64,000 nucleotides of DNA from JANLTX01 sp049840835. Lineage in GTDB: Bacteria; Armatimonadota; Armatimonadia; Armatimonadales; Armatimonadaceae. The stretch lies in contig JASGJG010000012.1 of NCBI GenBank assembly GCA_049840835.1, positions 1-64,000 of the forward strand. The letters run 5' to 3'. The notes below the pieces were generated by a model, which ran no database searches, was not told where the DNA came from, and was given only the letters and a program-made list of their open reading frames with translations. Below, in pieces: positions 23,769 to 32,375 of the stretch; the stretch's first letter is position 1, and each line of letters begins with the position of its first letter. The translations under genes were made by a program, and so were the position numbers.

Positions 23769-24854
23769 ATGAACCATCGGTTTTATGAAGGGCAGGAGCG
23801 AGTCGAACCGCTCAAAAATGCCTTCCGCAAGAAGTTTCTTATCGGCACTGTACTGAACTACCCGGCGCTACAGGGTAACGCTCCGCTGGAGCTAGGGATT
23901 GCCACCACGCACTTCAATGCGATCACCCCGGAAAACAGCCTGAAGCCGGATTCTGTACAGCCCACCGAGGGGCAGTTCCGATTTACGGATGCGGATCGAT
24001 TAGTGGATATCGCGCGTAAGTGTGGCGCTACCCCCATTGGTCATACTCTGGTGTGGCACTCCCAGACCCCACGCTGGTTCTTTGAGGGTACAGGCGGCCA
24101 GCCAGTCACTCGGGAGCAGGCCCTGGAGCGTATGCAAAAGCATATTGCAGCCGTGGTAGGGCGGTACAGAGGCCGCATAAAACAATGGGATGTGGTGAAC
24201 GAGGCCATTAACGATGGCCCCGGTGTGCTGCGCCCCAGTCCCTGGCTTCGGGCGATTGGCGACGATTACATCGCAGAGGCGTTCCGAGCAGCCCACAAAG
24301 CCGACCCGAAGGCGATACTGACCTACAACGACTACAACATCGAGTTGGGGTACAAGCGCCCCAAGGCAATAGAGCTGTTGAAGAAGCTGCTGGCCCAGAA
24401 AGTTCCGGTGCACGCCGTGGGAATTCAGTGTCACTGGCGTATGGATACTCCAGACTTTCGTGAGGTGGAAACAGCGCTTCAAGAGTACTCCTCTCTGGGC
24501 CTGAAGATTATGATTACTGAGTTGGACATCGGTGTACTGCCCAGTCGTTATCAGGGAGCCGATATCTCCACCACGGAAACCATGACTCCGGAGCAGCGCT
24601 CTGTGATGAACCCCTATACCCAGGGCCTACCCGATGATGCGGCCCAAAAGCAGGCTGAGCGCTACCGTCAGGCGTTCGAGCTATTCCTGCGCTACCAAAA
24701 GTCTATCGGTCGTGTAACTCTGTGGGGTACACAAGATGGGTCGTCGTGGCTTAACAACTTCCCGGTGCGAGGCCGCACTGAGTACGCTCTGCTCTTCGAC
24801 CGCCAGGGTAAACCTAAGCCAGCCTTCTTCGCCATACAGAAAGCGTCTCGGTAA
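23769..24854 (+). CDS. GH10 endo-1,4-beta-xylanase
   Basis: From ATG 23769 (ribosome-site-like AAGGGA upstream) the protein has 361 residues, a single GH10 barrel. The acid/base glutamate is in QWDVVNEAINDG near residue 145. The nucleophile glutamate is in MITELDIGVLP near 250. Substrate-site residues are in HTLVWHSQTPRWFF and GIQCHW. No signal peptide is visible, so the enzyme may act inside the cell on imported xylo-oligosaccharides; it could also be exported by another route. It is the first gene of the five-gene operon and sits right after the LacI-type operator. Confidence 0.93.
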   Translation: MNHRFYEGQERVEPLKNAFRKKFLIGTVLNYPALQGNAPLELGIATTHFNAITPENSLKPDSVQPTEGQFRFTDADRLVDIARKCGATPIGHTLVWHSQTPRWFFEGTGGQPVTREQALERMQKHIAAVVGRYRGRIKQWDVVNEAINDGPGVLRPSPWLRAIGDDYIAEAFRAAHKADPKAILTYNDYNIELGYKRPKAIELLKKLLAQKVPVHAVGIQCHWRMDTPDFREVETALQEYSSLGLKIMITELDIGVLPSRYQGADISTTETMTPEQRSVMNPYTQGLPDDAAQKQAERYRQAFELFLRYQKSIGRVTLWGTQDGSSWLNNFPVRGRTEYALLFDRQGKPKPAFFAIQKASR

Positions 24855-24857
24855 CCT

Positions 24858-27395
24858 ATGAACTCTGCCTTGAGAATTCCCCTCGCATTGGTCGGCCTGA
24901 CCGCGCTCGCGGGCGTCGTGTCTGGAAGCCTTCGCACGATAGCGCAGGCTCCTGTGTCTGCAACGTTAGACATTGATGTTGCCACGCCCGGTCCGGAGAT
25001 TCCGCCAGATTTCTATGGCCTCATGACCGAGGAGATCAACCATAGCTATGATGGGGGCCTCTACGCCGAGCTAATTCGCAACCGGAGTTTTCAGGACCCG
25101 GCTCCCCGAGGAAGGCAGGCAACGGTTACGCCTTCAGCTATGCCGCCTTACTGGTCGGTGGTCGGGGCGGGAATGGCGAGTGTAGACAGGACCGACCCGG
25201 TCAATGCGGCCTTACCGTCGAGCTTGAAGCTGGAGCTTACCGGCGGGCAGGCGGGTATAGCGAACGACGGTTACTGGGGCATACCAATAAAGCCCAAGAC
25301 GAAGTACACGGCATCGTTCTACGCGAAAGGAAGTGGTACTACTGGTCCGGTTACAGCGGCACTGGTGCTGGATAGCGGCGAGCAGGCGGTAGCTTCAGCA
25401 ACTACTGGTGCAATCTCGGGAGGCTGGCGCAAGTACACGGTCACGCTCAGGACTAGCGCCACGGCTCCAACTACAGCGAAAGCGCGTTTTGTGCTCTCGG
25501 CTAGCGGGACCGGCAGCGTGAACTTTACTCAGGTATCGCTTTTCCCGCCTACCTATAAGAACTCTACCAACGGCCTGCGGCCTGACCTCATGGAGCTTAT
25601 GGCGGGCCTGAAGCCATCGTTTATTCGGCTGCCAGGAGGTAACTATCTAGAGGGGAGCAACTTTCCTAATCGGTTCGACTGGAAGAAGATGATCGGCCCG
25701 GTAGACCAGCGACCCGGTCATATGGGTTGCTGGGGCTATCGCAGCTCGGATGGGTTCGGGATGCCGGAATACCTACGCTGGTGCCAGCAGCTGAACGCGG
25801 AGCCCATACTGGCGGTCTTCGCAGGCTACACCCTGAACGGCGACCATGTGAACGCAGGCAGCCCTGAGATGGCGCAGTACACCGAGGAAGCGCTGCAGGA
25901 GATCGAGTACGTCACCGGCCCGGCGAGCAGTGAGTGGGGCAAGCGCCGCGCTGCCGATGGCTTCCCGAAACCGTTTAAGCTGCACTATGTGGAGATTGGA
26001 AATGAGGACTGGTTCGACCGCTCGGGGAGCTATGATGGGCGTTTCACTCAGATAGCCAAAGCGATTCGAGTGAAGTATCCGAACCTGAAATTGATTGCCA
26101 CGGCGCCGGTTAAGAGCTTCAAGCCGGATCTCTACGATGACCACTTTTACCGAAGTGCGCGGCAGCTTCGGGTACAGGGCAGACAGTACGACGCCCCGGC
26201 GATTCCCTGGGACCAGCAGCGGTTCAACGGCGGGGCCTGGAGCGGGCGCTTGCCGGATGGTGTCAAGACGTTCGTAGGAGAATGGGCGACTCAGGAGGGT
26301 AGCCCAACCCCGAACCTGAACGCGGGTCTGGCAGATGCCGCGTTTCTGATGGATCTGGAGCGCAATGCAGATGCAGTTTCTATGGAGTGCTATGCGCCTC
26401 TACTGACCAACGTGAACCCCGGCGGCTCGCAGTGGCGCACGAACCTGATTGGCTACAATGCCATGAGCAGCTTCGGGTCCCCCAGCTACTGGGCGCAGGT
26501 GATGCTGGGCCAGAACAAGGGAAACCAGGTCCTACCTACAAAGGTGTCTATCGGGGCGCTCCCCGAGGTCGCCTCCCCTATGCCGCACGGTGCGGCGGGC
26601 CTGGGGACCTACCACACGAATGTGGAGTACAAGGAATTCTCGGTGACCACGCCAGATGGCAAGGCGCTGCTGAGTGCCGAGCAGAGTCAGGACCCGGCAG
26701 GTTGGGGGCAGCCGCGTGGGCGCTGGACACTGAAAGATGGCCTGCTCAGTCCCGCCCTACCCGATGTGGAGTCATGGACGATCAACGGCAACTCTGCCTG
26801 GACCGACTACGATATCCGGGTAAAGGCGCGCAAGCTCGGCGGGCGAGAGGGCTTCCTGGTGCTCTGGCACGCACAAAACGCAGACACCTACCACTGGTGG
26901 AATATCGGGGGCTGGGGCAACACAATTGCTCGCTGTGAAGTGAACCGCACGGATGGACGCGAACCATATGGCCCGAGCACGCCCTTCGTGGTGGAAACCG
27001 ACCGCTGGTACGACCTCCGCTTAGAGGTACGTGGCAGCCGGGTGCGAGGCTTCATCGACGACAAATTGATTACTGAGACAACCGAGCCATCCTCGGTATC
27101 GCCCCCGTTCTTCTCCGCATCCTCTACCTATGCCCGCGCGGACAAGAGCGTGATTGTGAAAGTGGTCAATATGGGGCCGAGTTCAGTAGAAGCAACGGTA
27201 AACCTGCGCGGGATAAGCAAGGTACAGCCAAAAGCTACTGTCACGGTGCTTTCTGGCGAGCCTACTGCCATTAATACGGTAGCGCAGCCGAGGAACATCG
27301 CGCCGAAGCAGGAAACCATCACGGTAAACTCGCCGTCGCTACGCCGCACGTTTCCACCGCACTCGCTCACGGTCTTGAGAGTACGGACCAAATAG
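24858..27395 (+). CDS. exported GH51 alpha-L-arabinofuranosidase with inserted LamG-like module
   Basis: The 845-residue protein has an N-terminal signal-like segment (to about residue 33). The GH51 fold begins at FYGLMTEEINHSYDGGLYAE. A CBM4/9-like module (about 90-235) is nested in it. The acid/base glutamate is in VEIGNEDWF near 379, and the nucleophile is in FVGEWATQEG near 473. A concanavalin-like (LamG/DUF1080-type) module at about 610-745 (GFLVLWHAQNADTYHWW, RWYDLRLEVRGSRVRGFIDD) interrupts the C-terminal beta-domain. The enzyme should remove arabinose side chains from arabinoxylan or arabinan outside the cytoplasm. Its paralogue two genes on lacks both the signal and the insert. Confidence 0.92.
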   Translation: MNSALRIPLALVGLTALAGVVSGSLRTIAQAPVSATLDIDVATPGPEIPPDFYGLMTEEINHSYDGGLYAELIRNRSFQDPAPRGRQATVTPSAMPPYWSVVGAGMASVDRTDPVNAALPSSLKLELTGGQAGIANDGYWGIPIKPKTKYTASFYAKGSGTTGPVTAALVLDSGEQAVASATTGAISGGWRKYTVTLRTSATAPTTAKARFVLSASGTGSVNFTQVSLFPPTYKNSTNGLRPDLMELMAGLKPSFIRLPGGNYLEGSNFPNRFDWKKMIGPVDQRPGHMGCWGYRSSDGFGMPEYLRWCQQLNAEPILAVFAGYTLNGDHVNAGSPEMAQYTEEALQEIEYVTGPASSEWGKRRAADGFPKPFKLHYVEIGNEDWFDRSGSYDGRFTQIAKAIRVKYPNLKLIATAPVKSFKPDLYDDHFYRSARQLRVQGRQYDAPAIPWDQQRFNGGAWSGRLPDGVKTFVGEWATQEGSPTPNLNAGLADAAFLMDLERNADAVSMECYAPLLTNVNPGGSQWRTNLIGYNAMSSFGSPSYWAQVMLGQNKGNQVLPTKVSIGALPEVASPMPHGAAGLGTYHTNVEYKEFSVTTPDGKALLSAEQSQDPAGWGQPRGRWTLKDGLLSPALPDVESWTINGNSAWTDYDIRVKARKLGGREGFLVLWHAQNADTYHWWNIGGWGNTIARCEVNRTDGREPYGPSTPFVVETDRWYDLRLEVRGSRVRGFIDDKLITETTEPSSVSPPFFSASSTYARADKSVIVKVVNMGPSSVEATVNLRGISKVQPKATVTVLSGEPTAINTVAQPRNIAPKQETITVNSPSLRRTFPPHSLTVLRVRTK

Positions 27396-27401
27396 AGACA
27401 C

Positions 27402-28424
27402 ATGGCCGCGCATCCTACTATCGCTACTATTGCGGAGCATCTGGGGCTTTCTCGGGCCACAGTGACGCATGTGTTGAATGGAAGCGCTACCCAGCACCGT
27501 ATTCGCCCAGAAACCCAGAAGCGGGTCTTGGATGCGGCCACGGCTCTGGGTTATCGGGCGAACGCCTCGGCGCGAGCGATTCGGGCAGGGCGATTCGGCA
27601 ATATTGCCTTGATTCAGTCGCTATGGGGGCAGTACCTCCCCCCGGAGCTGCTGTTCGGTCTGACTAGCACCCTGGCGGATAAAGACCTGCACCTGGTGCT
27701 CTCCCAGGTAGACGACCTTGCCCTGGAAGACGAAGAGTTTCTTCCTCACACCCTGCGGAATCTTTCTGTAGATGGGATGCTACTGAACCGGCACCTGGGG
27801 TTTTCGCCCGCTTATCTGGAGCACATCCAACGCCTCCGAATCCCTGCTATCTCCCTGAACGTAAAGCAGGACTACGATGCGATTCACCCGGACGATCTGG
27901 GTGGAGGCCGTATAGCGACCGAGTTTCTGCTGGAGCTGGGCCATCAGCACATTTTGTATGTAGACACCGAGGAGCCAGCGAACCGGCACTACAGCAAACT
28001 AGATCGACGAGCTGGCTATGAAGAGGCGATGCGTGGAGCGGGCCAAGCGCCTCGGATTTATCTCCTTTCCCGCAAGAGTGAGGAACGGATTGCTTCCGCA
28101 ATGGCGCTACTTCGTGGGGGAAATCGCCCCACTGCCATACTCGCTTATGAAATTGCTGAGGCTATGGCAATTATCCATGCGGCGCACCAGCTTGGTCTGC
28201 GAATTCCCTCGGACCTTTCGCTGATTCTCTTTCATAATCGAATTGATGATCGCTATTTTCTGCCCATGCACACTATGAGCAACGCCATGGAGCAGGTGGG
28301 GCGCGGCGCGGTACAGCTTTTGCTAGAGAAACTAGAAAACCCACAGGTTTCTCTGCCCACCTGTGCCGTTCCCGCAGTGCTGCTGGACGGAATGACTTGC
28401 ATGCCTCCTAGTAAGAAAGGCTAA
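27402..28424 (+). CDS. LacI-family transcriptional regulator of the pentosan operon
   Basis: The 340-residue protein begins with a LacI helix-turn-helix (TIATIAEHLGLSRATVTHVLNG, residues about 6-27) and the hinge GYRANASARAIRAG. A periplasmic-binding-protein-like sensor domain follows (ILYVDTEEPANRHYSKLDRRAGYEEAM, PTAILAYEIAEAM). Such proteins bind palindromic operators and release them, or bind tighter, when a sugar binds the sensor. Its place between two arabinofuranosidase genes and the palindrome ahead of the operon suggest that it controls its own operon in answer to arabinose- or xylose-containing oligosaccharides. The gene starts six bases after the preceding stop. Confidence 0.92.
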   Translation: MAAHPTIATIAEHLGLSRATVTHVLNGSATQHRIRPETQKRVLDAATALGYRANASARAIRAGRFGNIALIQSLWGQYLPPELLFGLTSTLADKDLHLVLSQVDDLALEDEEFLPHTLRNLSVDGMLLNRHLGFSPAYLEHIQRLRIPAISLNVKQDYDAIHPDDLGGGRIATEFLLELGHQHILYVDTEEPANRHYSKLDRRAGYEEAMRGAGQAPRIYLLSRKSEERIASAMALLRGGNRPTAILAYEIAEAMAIIHAAHQLGLRIPSDLSLILFHNRIDDRYFLPMHTMSNAMEQVGRGAVQLLLEKLENPQVSLPTCAVPAVLLDGMTCMPPSKKG

Positions 28425-28428
28425 TTTT

Positions 28429-30330
28429 ATGAACCGACGCCAGATTTCGACGATGACAATTGACGCTACGCAACCCATCGACAAGGTAAGCCCGCTGCAC
28501 TACGGGCTCATGACCGAGGAGATCAACTTCAGCTATGATGGCGGACTCTATGCCGAACTGATTCGCAATCGCGCCTTTCTGGACAGCGAGAAAGAAGCCA
28601 CCCACTGGTCACTCGCACTGGGCGGCGGCGCAATGGCGAAGATGGCCCTGGATGAGAGTAATCCTATCAACGCCGCCCTGCCCCGTTGCTTACGTTTAGA
28701 GGTAAGCACGGCCTCGCGAACATCGCCCGCCGGAGTTGCAAACACCGGATACTGGGGCATTCCGGTCACGCCCAATACTCGCTATAAAGCCACGTTTTTT
28801 GCCAAGGCGACAGGTGGCATCACTGGCCCACTGTTTCTCCTGCTTCAGAGCGCAGATGGCAAACAGCTCTATGGCCAGGCCTATGTTTCTAAGCTGACAG
28901 ATACCTGGACTCAGTACACAGTCACTCTCACCACGCGTAAGACTGCCCCCGCCACAACCGATGCACGATTGGTGCTCTCTGTGGAGCAGCCGGGCACACT
29001 GTATCTGGGCATGGTCTCGCTGTTCCCACCTACCTGGAAGAACCGACCCAATGGACTGCGCTCGGACCTTATGCAGATGCTGGTGGATATGAAGCCCGCT
29101 TTCCTGCGCTTTCCTGGCGGCAATTACTTAGAGGGCAACACCATTGCTGAGCGGTTCGACTGGAAGAAAACCATCGGACCAATCTCCGAGCGCCCCGGCC
29201 ACCAGGGACCATGGGGCTATCGGTCGACGGATGGTATGGGGCTTATGGAGTTCCTGCTCTGGTGCGAGGATATGGGCGCCGAGCCTCTACTGGGTGTGTA
29301 TGCGGGCTATTCTCTGCGCGGAGACTATGTCAAACCCGGCACGGACCTAGAGCCGTACGTGCAGGAAGCGTTAGAGGAGATCGAATACGTTATCGGGCCA
29401 ACTAGCTCCAAGTGGGGCGCACAGCGCGCGAAAGATGGGCACCCGAAGCCATTCCCTCTGCGCTATGTGGAAGTTGGCAACGAGGACTGGTTCGATCGCT
29501 CCGGCAGCTATGATGCCCGGTTCGCACAGTTCTACGATGCGATTAAACGCGTTTATCCCCAGCTGAAAGTAATCTCTACTGTGGGCAACGAACAGCCCAC
29601 CAGTAAACGAGTGAAGAGTCGCCGTCCGGATGCCCTGGATGAGCACTACTACCGCAAGGCGGCGGACTTTATCAAGGACTCCCCCACTCACTTCGAGCGC
29701 TACGACCGCAACGGGCCGGAGATCTTTGTGGGCGAGTGGGCCGCACACGAAGAGATAGTGCCATGGTCTCCCCAATCGCGTACTCTACCCCCCACTCCCA
29801 GTATGAAGGCAGCACTCGGTGATGCTGCGTTTATGACCGCCATGGAGCGGGCCTCGGATTTGGTGACCATGCAGTGCTATGCGCCGCTTCTGGTGAACGT
29901 AAACCCCGGTGGACGACAATGGCGCCCAAACCTGATTGGCTACGATGCCATGCGCTCGTTTGGCTCTCCCAGCTACTATGCGATCCAGATGTTCAGCCGC
30001 AACGTGGGCGATGAGATTCTAAAAGTGGAGCTTGCTGGTTCCCCATTGCTTACTTCCGTGACTCGGCAACGCAAGACCAACACTATCTTCCTCAAGCATG
30101 TGAACCCGGAAGCGACCCCGCAGACGGTTGCTATCACTCTGCAAGGTGTACGCTCCGTGCGCCCGGAAGCGACGGCGCTAACCCTCTCTGCGGCACCGAA
30201 CGAGACGAACTCCATAGACAATCCAACAAAAGTCACGCCGATCACCAGCACAGTCAAGCGAGTGCAACCGACGTTCACCTACATCTTCCCCCCGAACTCC
30301 ATAACTGTGCTGCAAATCGAAACGAAATGA
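28429..30330 (+). CDS. second GH51 alpha-L-arabinofuranosidase, probably cytoplasmic
   Basis: The 633-residue protein is a paralogue of the enzyme two genes upstream (shared LMTEEIN.SYDGGLYAELIRNR.F). It keeps the CBM4/9-like module, the acid/base glutamate in VEVGNEDWFDRSGSYD near residue 347 and the nucleophile in FVGEWAAHEE near 434. It starts directly with MNRRQISTMTIDAT and has no signal peptide, and it lacks the LamG-like insert. It would therefore act on oligosaccharides inside the cell, while the exported paralogue works outside. The gap to the LacI gene is four bases, and an AAAGG ribosome site lies at the end of that gene. Confidence 0.92.
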   Translation: MNRRQISTMTIDATQPIDKVSPLHYGLMTEEINFSYDGGLYAELIRNRAFLDSEKEATHWSLALGGGAMAKMALDESNPINAALPRCLRLEVSTASRTSPAGVANTGYWGIPVTPNTRYKATFFAKATGGITGPLFLLLQSADGKQLYGQAYVSKLTDTWTQYTVTLTTRKTAPATTDARLVLSVEQPGTLYLGMVSLFPPTWKNRPNGLRSDLMQMLVDMKPAFLRFPGGNYLEGNTIAERFDWKKTIGPISERPGHQGPWGYRSTDGMGLMEFLLWCEDMGAEPLLGVYAGYSLRGDYVKPGTDLEPYVQEALEEIEYVIGPTSSKWGAQRAKDGHPKPFPLRYVEVGNEDWFDRSGSYDARFAQFYDAIKRVYPQLKVISTVGNEQPTSKRVKSRRPDALDEHYYRKAADFIKDSPTHFERYDRNGPEIFVGEWAAHEEIVPWSPQSRTLPPTPSMKAALGDAAFMTAMERASDLVTMQCYAPLLVNVNPGGRQWRPNLIGYDAMRSFGSPSYYAIQMFSRNVGDEILKVELAGSPLLTSVTRQRKTNTIFLKHVNPEATPQTVAITLQGVRSVRPEATALTLSAAPNETNSIDNPTKVTPITSTVKRVQPTFTYIFPPNSITVLQIETK

Positions 30331-30335
30331 GCTAG

Positions 30336-32255
30336 ATGAGCAATCGCCCCCAGACCTGGACCGCAGACAACGGCAACGGGACTTTTTCGAACCCGCTATT
30401 CTATGATGAATTCTCTGACCCGGACCTGATTCGGGTCGGTAGAGACTTCTATCTCACGGGCACCACCATGCATGCCATGCCGGGCCTGCCCGTGCTGCAC
30501 TCCAGAGACCTGGTGAACTGGCGCTGGCTCTGCTACGCCGCTGACCGCCTAGACTTCGGGCCGCAGTTCCGATTAGAAAACGGCCAGGAGGTCTACGGGC
30601 AGGGTATCTGGGCGCCCAGCTTTCGCTACAACCGGGGCACGTTCTACATCTTTACCAACGTTCGTGGACAGCCGATGCAGGTCTACCGAGCGGCTAACCC
30701 CGCCGGTCCCTGGAAATGCACCGCCATGAAGCGCGGCTTCCATGACCCCTCGGTACTGTTCGACGATGATGGCAGAATCTACATTGTCTGGGGCAGTGGC
30801 GAGGTCCGCGTAGCAGAGCTATCCCCGCAGCTAGACGATATCGTGCCCGGCTCAGAGCGGGTGGTGATTAAACCTGACGCAGGTATGGGTGAGGGCTCCC
30901 ACTTCTACAAGATCAATGGCCTGTACTACATCACCAGTGCGAAGTATCCGGCCACCATGCCCTGCGCCCGCGCGAACCACCCCTATGGTCCTTACGAAGT
31001 TAACCCGGCTATCTCTGGCCATGAAGACTTCGGCGTAGCGAACCTCGCCATGCACCAGGGTGGTATTGTCGATACTCCCACCGGCGAATGGTGGGGCTTC
31101 TCTATGATGGACTACAACTCGCTGGGCCGCCTCACTGGTCTCTCTCCTGTAACCTGGAAAGATGGCTGGCCCTACTTCGGCCTGCCCGGCAATCTGGGGC
31201 GCACTCCGCGCACCTGGGTCAAACCCAATACCGGCGCTACCAGCCTGCCCACGGCTCCCTACGAACGTAGCGACCATTTCTCGGCAAAGACTCTCAAATC
31301 CATCTGGCAGTGGAATCACGTACCAGACGATTCGAAATGGTCTCTGACCGAGCGTCCCGGCTACCTGCGCCTGCATTCGCTCCCGGCTACCGAGTTCTGG
31401 TGGGCACGCAACACGCTTACTCAGCGCACTATCGGGCCAGTTTCTACGGCTACGGTGGAGATGGAGTTGGCGGGTATGAAACCCGGTGACATCGCCGGAC
31501 TGGGACTATTGAACTCCCCCTATGCCTGGCTCAGCGTGCACTGTGAAGCAGACGGCTTCACTATCGAACAGCTCGATAAAACTACCGACAAGACCACTCG
31601 TTCTCCTGTGCGCGCAACCCGTATCTGGCTTCGTGCAGAGTGCGATTTCTTCAGTGAAAAGGCTCATTTCCACTACAGCACCAACGGCAAAACCTTCCAG
31701 CCCCTGGGAGATGAGTTCACTATGCGCTTCCAGCTCAAGACCTTCCAGGGAGTGCGCTACTCCCTCTTTCACTACAACGCCAGTGGAGCACCAGGTGGCT
31801 ACGCGGACTTTGACCGTATTGTTATTGAAGAGCCGCACTCTCGTGGCGTGTTGACTCCTATCCCCTATAAGAAAACCATTACGCTGGCTGAGGTCAACAG
31901 CGGGCAGGTGATTATTCTAAAAGATGGCGCTATCGGCTCCGTCCCAGCCGCTCATATTCTGTTTACAAACCCTGCCGCTCGCTTCCTTATTGTGAATCGT
32001 GGTCAGGGTCGTGTCGCCCTCCAGACCTCTGCTGGCTTTCTCTCCGTCTCCAGTTCTGGGGTGAAGCTCACTCAAGGTACTCCTACTGATGCCGAGACAT
32101 TTCAGTGGATAGAAACAATTCAAGGCGAGCTGACTCTTCTTTCCCTGGCAACCCACCGCTATCTCTGTATCAGCGCGGAAGGTATTATCTCTGCGGACCA
32201 TACTGGTCCGCAACGGAATCGCAAAGACACTTGCCACTTGCGATGGAAAATATAA
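30336..32255 (+). CDS. GH43 family glycosidase (xylosidase/arabinofuranosidase) with C-terminal beta-trefoil
   Basis: The 639-residue protein has a five-bladed GH43 catalytic domain (about residues 15-300). Its three acidic residues lie in FSDPDLI near 27, FHDPSVLFDDDG near 135 and GEGSHFYKI near 186. A beta-sandwich (about 310-505) follows, as in GH43 enzymes acting on xylan or arabinan. The last 120 residues look like a beta-trefoil (fascin- or ricin-like) carbohydrate-binding module. No signal peptide is seen. It ends the operon and would split the final xylose- or arabinose-containing oligosaccharides. The exact specificity cannot be called. Confidence 0.9.
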   Translation: MSNRPQTWTADNGNGTFSNPLFYDEFSDPDLIRVGRDFYLTGTTMHAMPGLPVLHSRDLVNWRWLCYAADRLDFGPQFRLENGQEVYGQGIWAPSFRYNRGTFYIFTNVRGQPMQVYRAANPAGPWKCTAMKRGFHDPSVLFDDDGRIYIVWGSGEVRVAELSPQLDDIVPGSERVVIKPDAGMGEGSHFYKINGLYYITSAKYPATMPCARANHPYGPYEVNPAISGHEDFGVANLAMHQGGIVDTPTGEWWGFSMMDYNSLGRLTGLSPVTWKDGWPYFGLPGNLGRTPRTWVKPNTGATSLPTAPYERSDHFSAKTLKSIWQWNHVPDDSKWSLTERPGYLRLHSLPATEFWWARNTLTQRTIGPVSTATVEMELAGMKPGDIAGLGLLNSPYAWLSVHCEADGFTIEQLDKTTDKTTRSPVRATRIWLRAECDFFSEKAHFHYSTNGKTFQPLGDEFTMRFQLKTFQGVRYSLFHYNASGAPGGYADFDRIVIEEPHSRGVLTPIPYKKTITLAEVNSGQVIILKDGAIGSVPAAHILFTNPAARFLIVNRGQGRVALQTSAGFLSVSSSGVKLTQGTPTDAETFQWIETIQGELTLLSLATHRYLCISAEGIISADHTGPQRNRKDTCHLRWKI

Positions 32256-32272
32256 TGATCTCGTAACCGCTG

Positions 32273-32358
32273 TTTCCGTGACGGAAATCGTCCGGCTATG
32301 GGCGTTCCGCCGTCTCGCCTTCGGCGAGGGGTTGGGTTTTCTTATCTCCCTCAGGGAG
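32273..32358. terminator. hairpin-rich convergent terminator region
   Basis: Between the GH43 stop (32255) and the permease stop (32376) there are three hairpins. TTTCCGT-G-ACGGAAA at 32273-32287 is a 15-base perfect palindrome. CTCGCC-TTC-GGCGAG at 32314-32328 is followed by GGGGTTGGGTTTT on the plus strand. TCTCCC-TCA-GGGAGA lies at 32345-32359. The second pair can end the GH operon, and the third can end the opposing permease transcript. Confidence 0.5.
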
Positions 32359-32375
32359 ACGGTACAATCAATTGG

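Noticed and set aside
26387..26938. 183-codon plus-strand frame inside the GH51 gene
   Set aside because: The GH51 frame is continuous and its motifs are on both sides, so this is a frame shadow.
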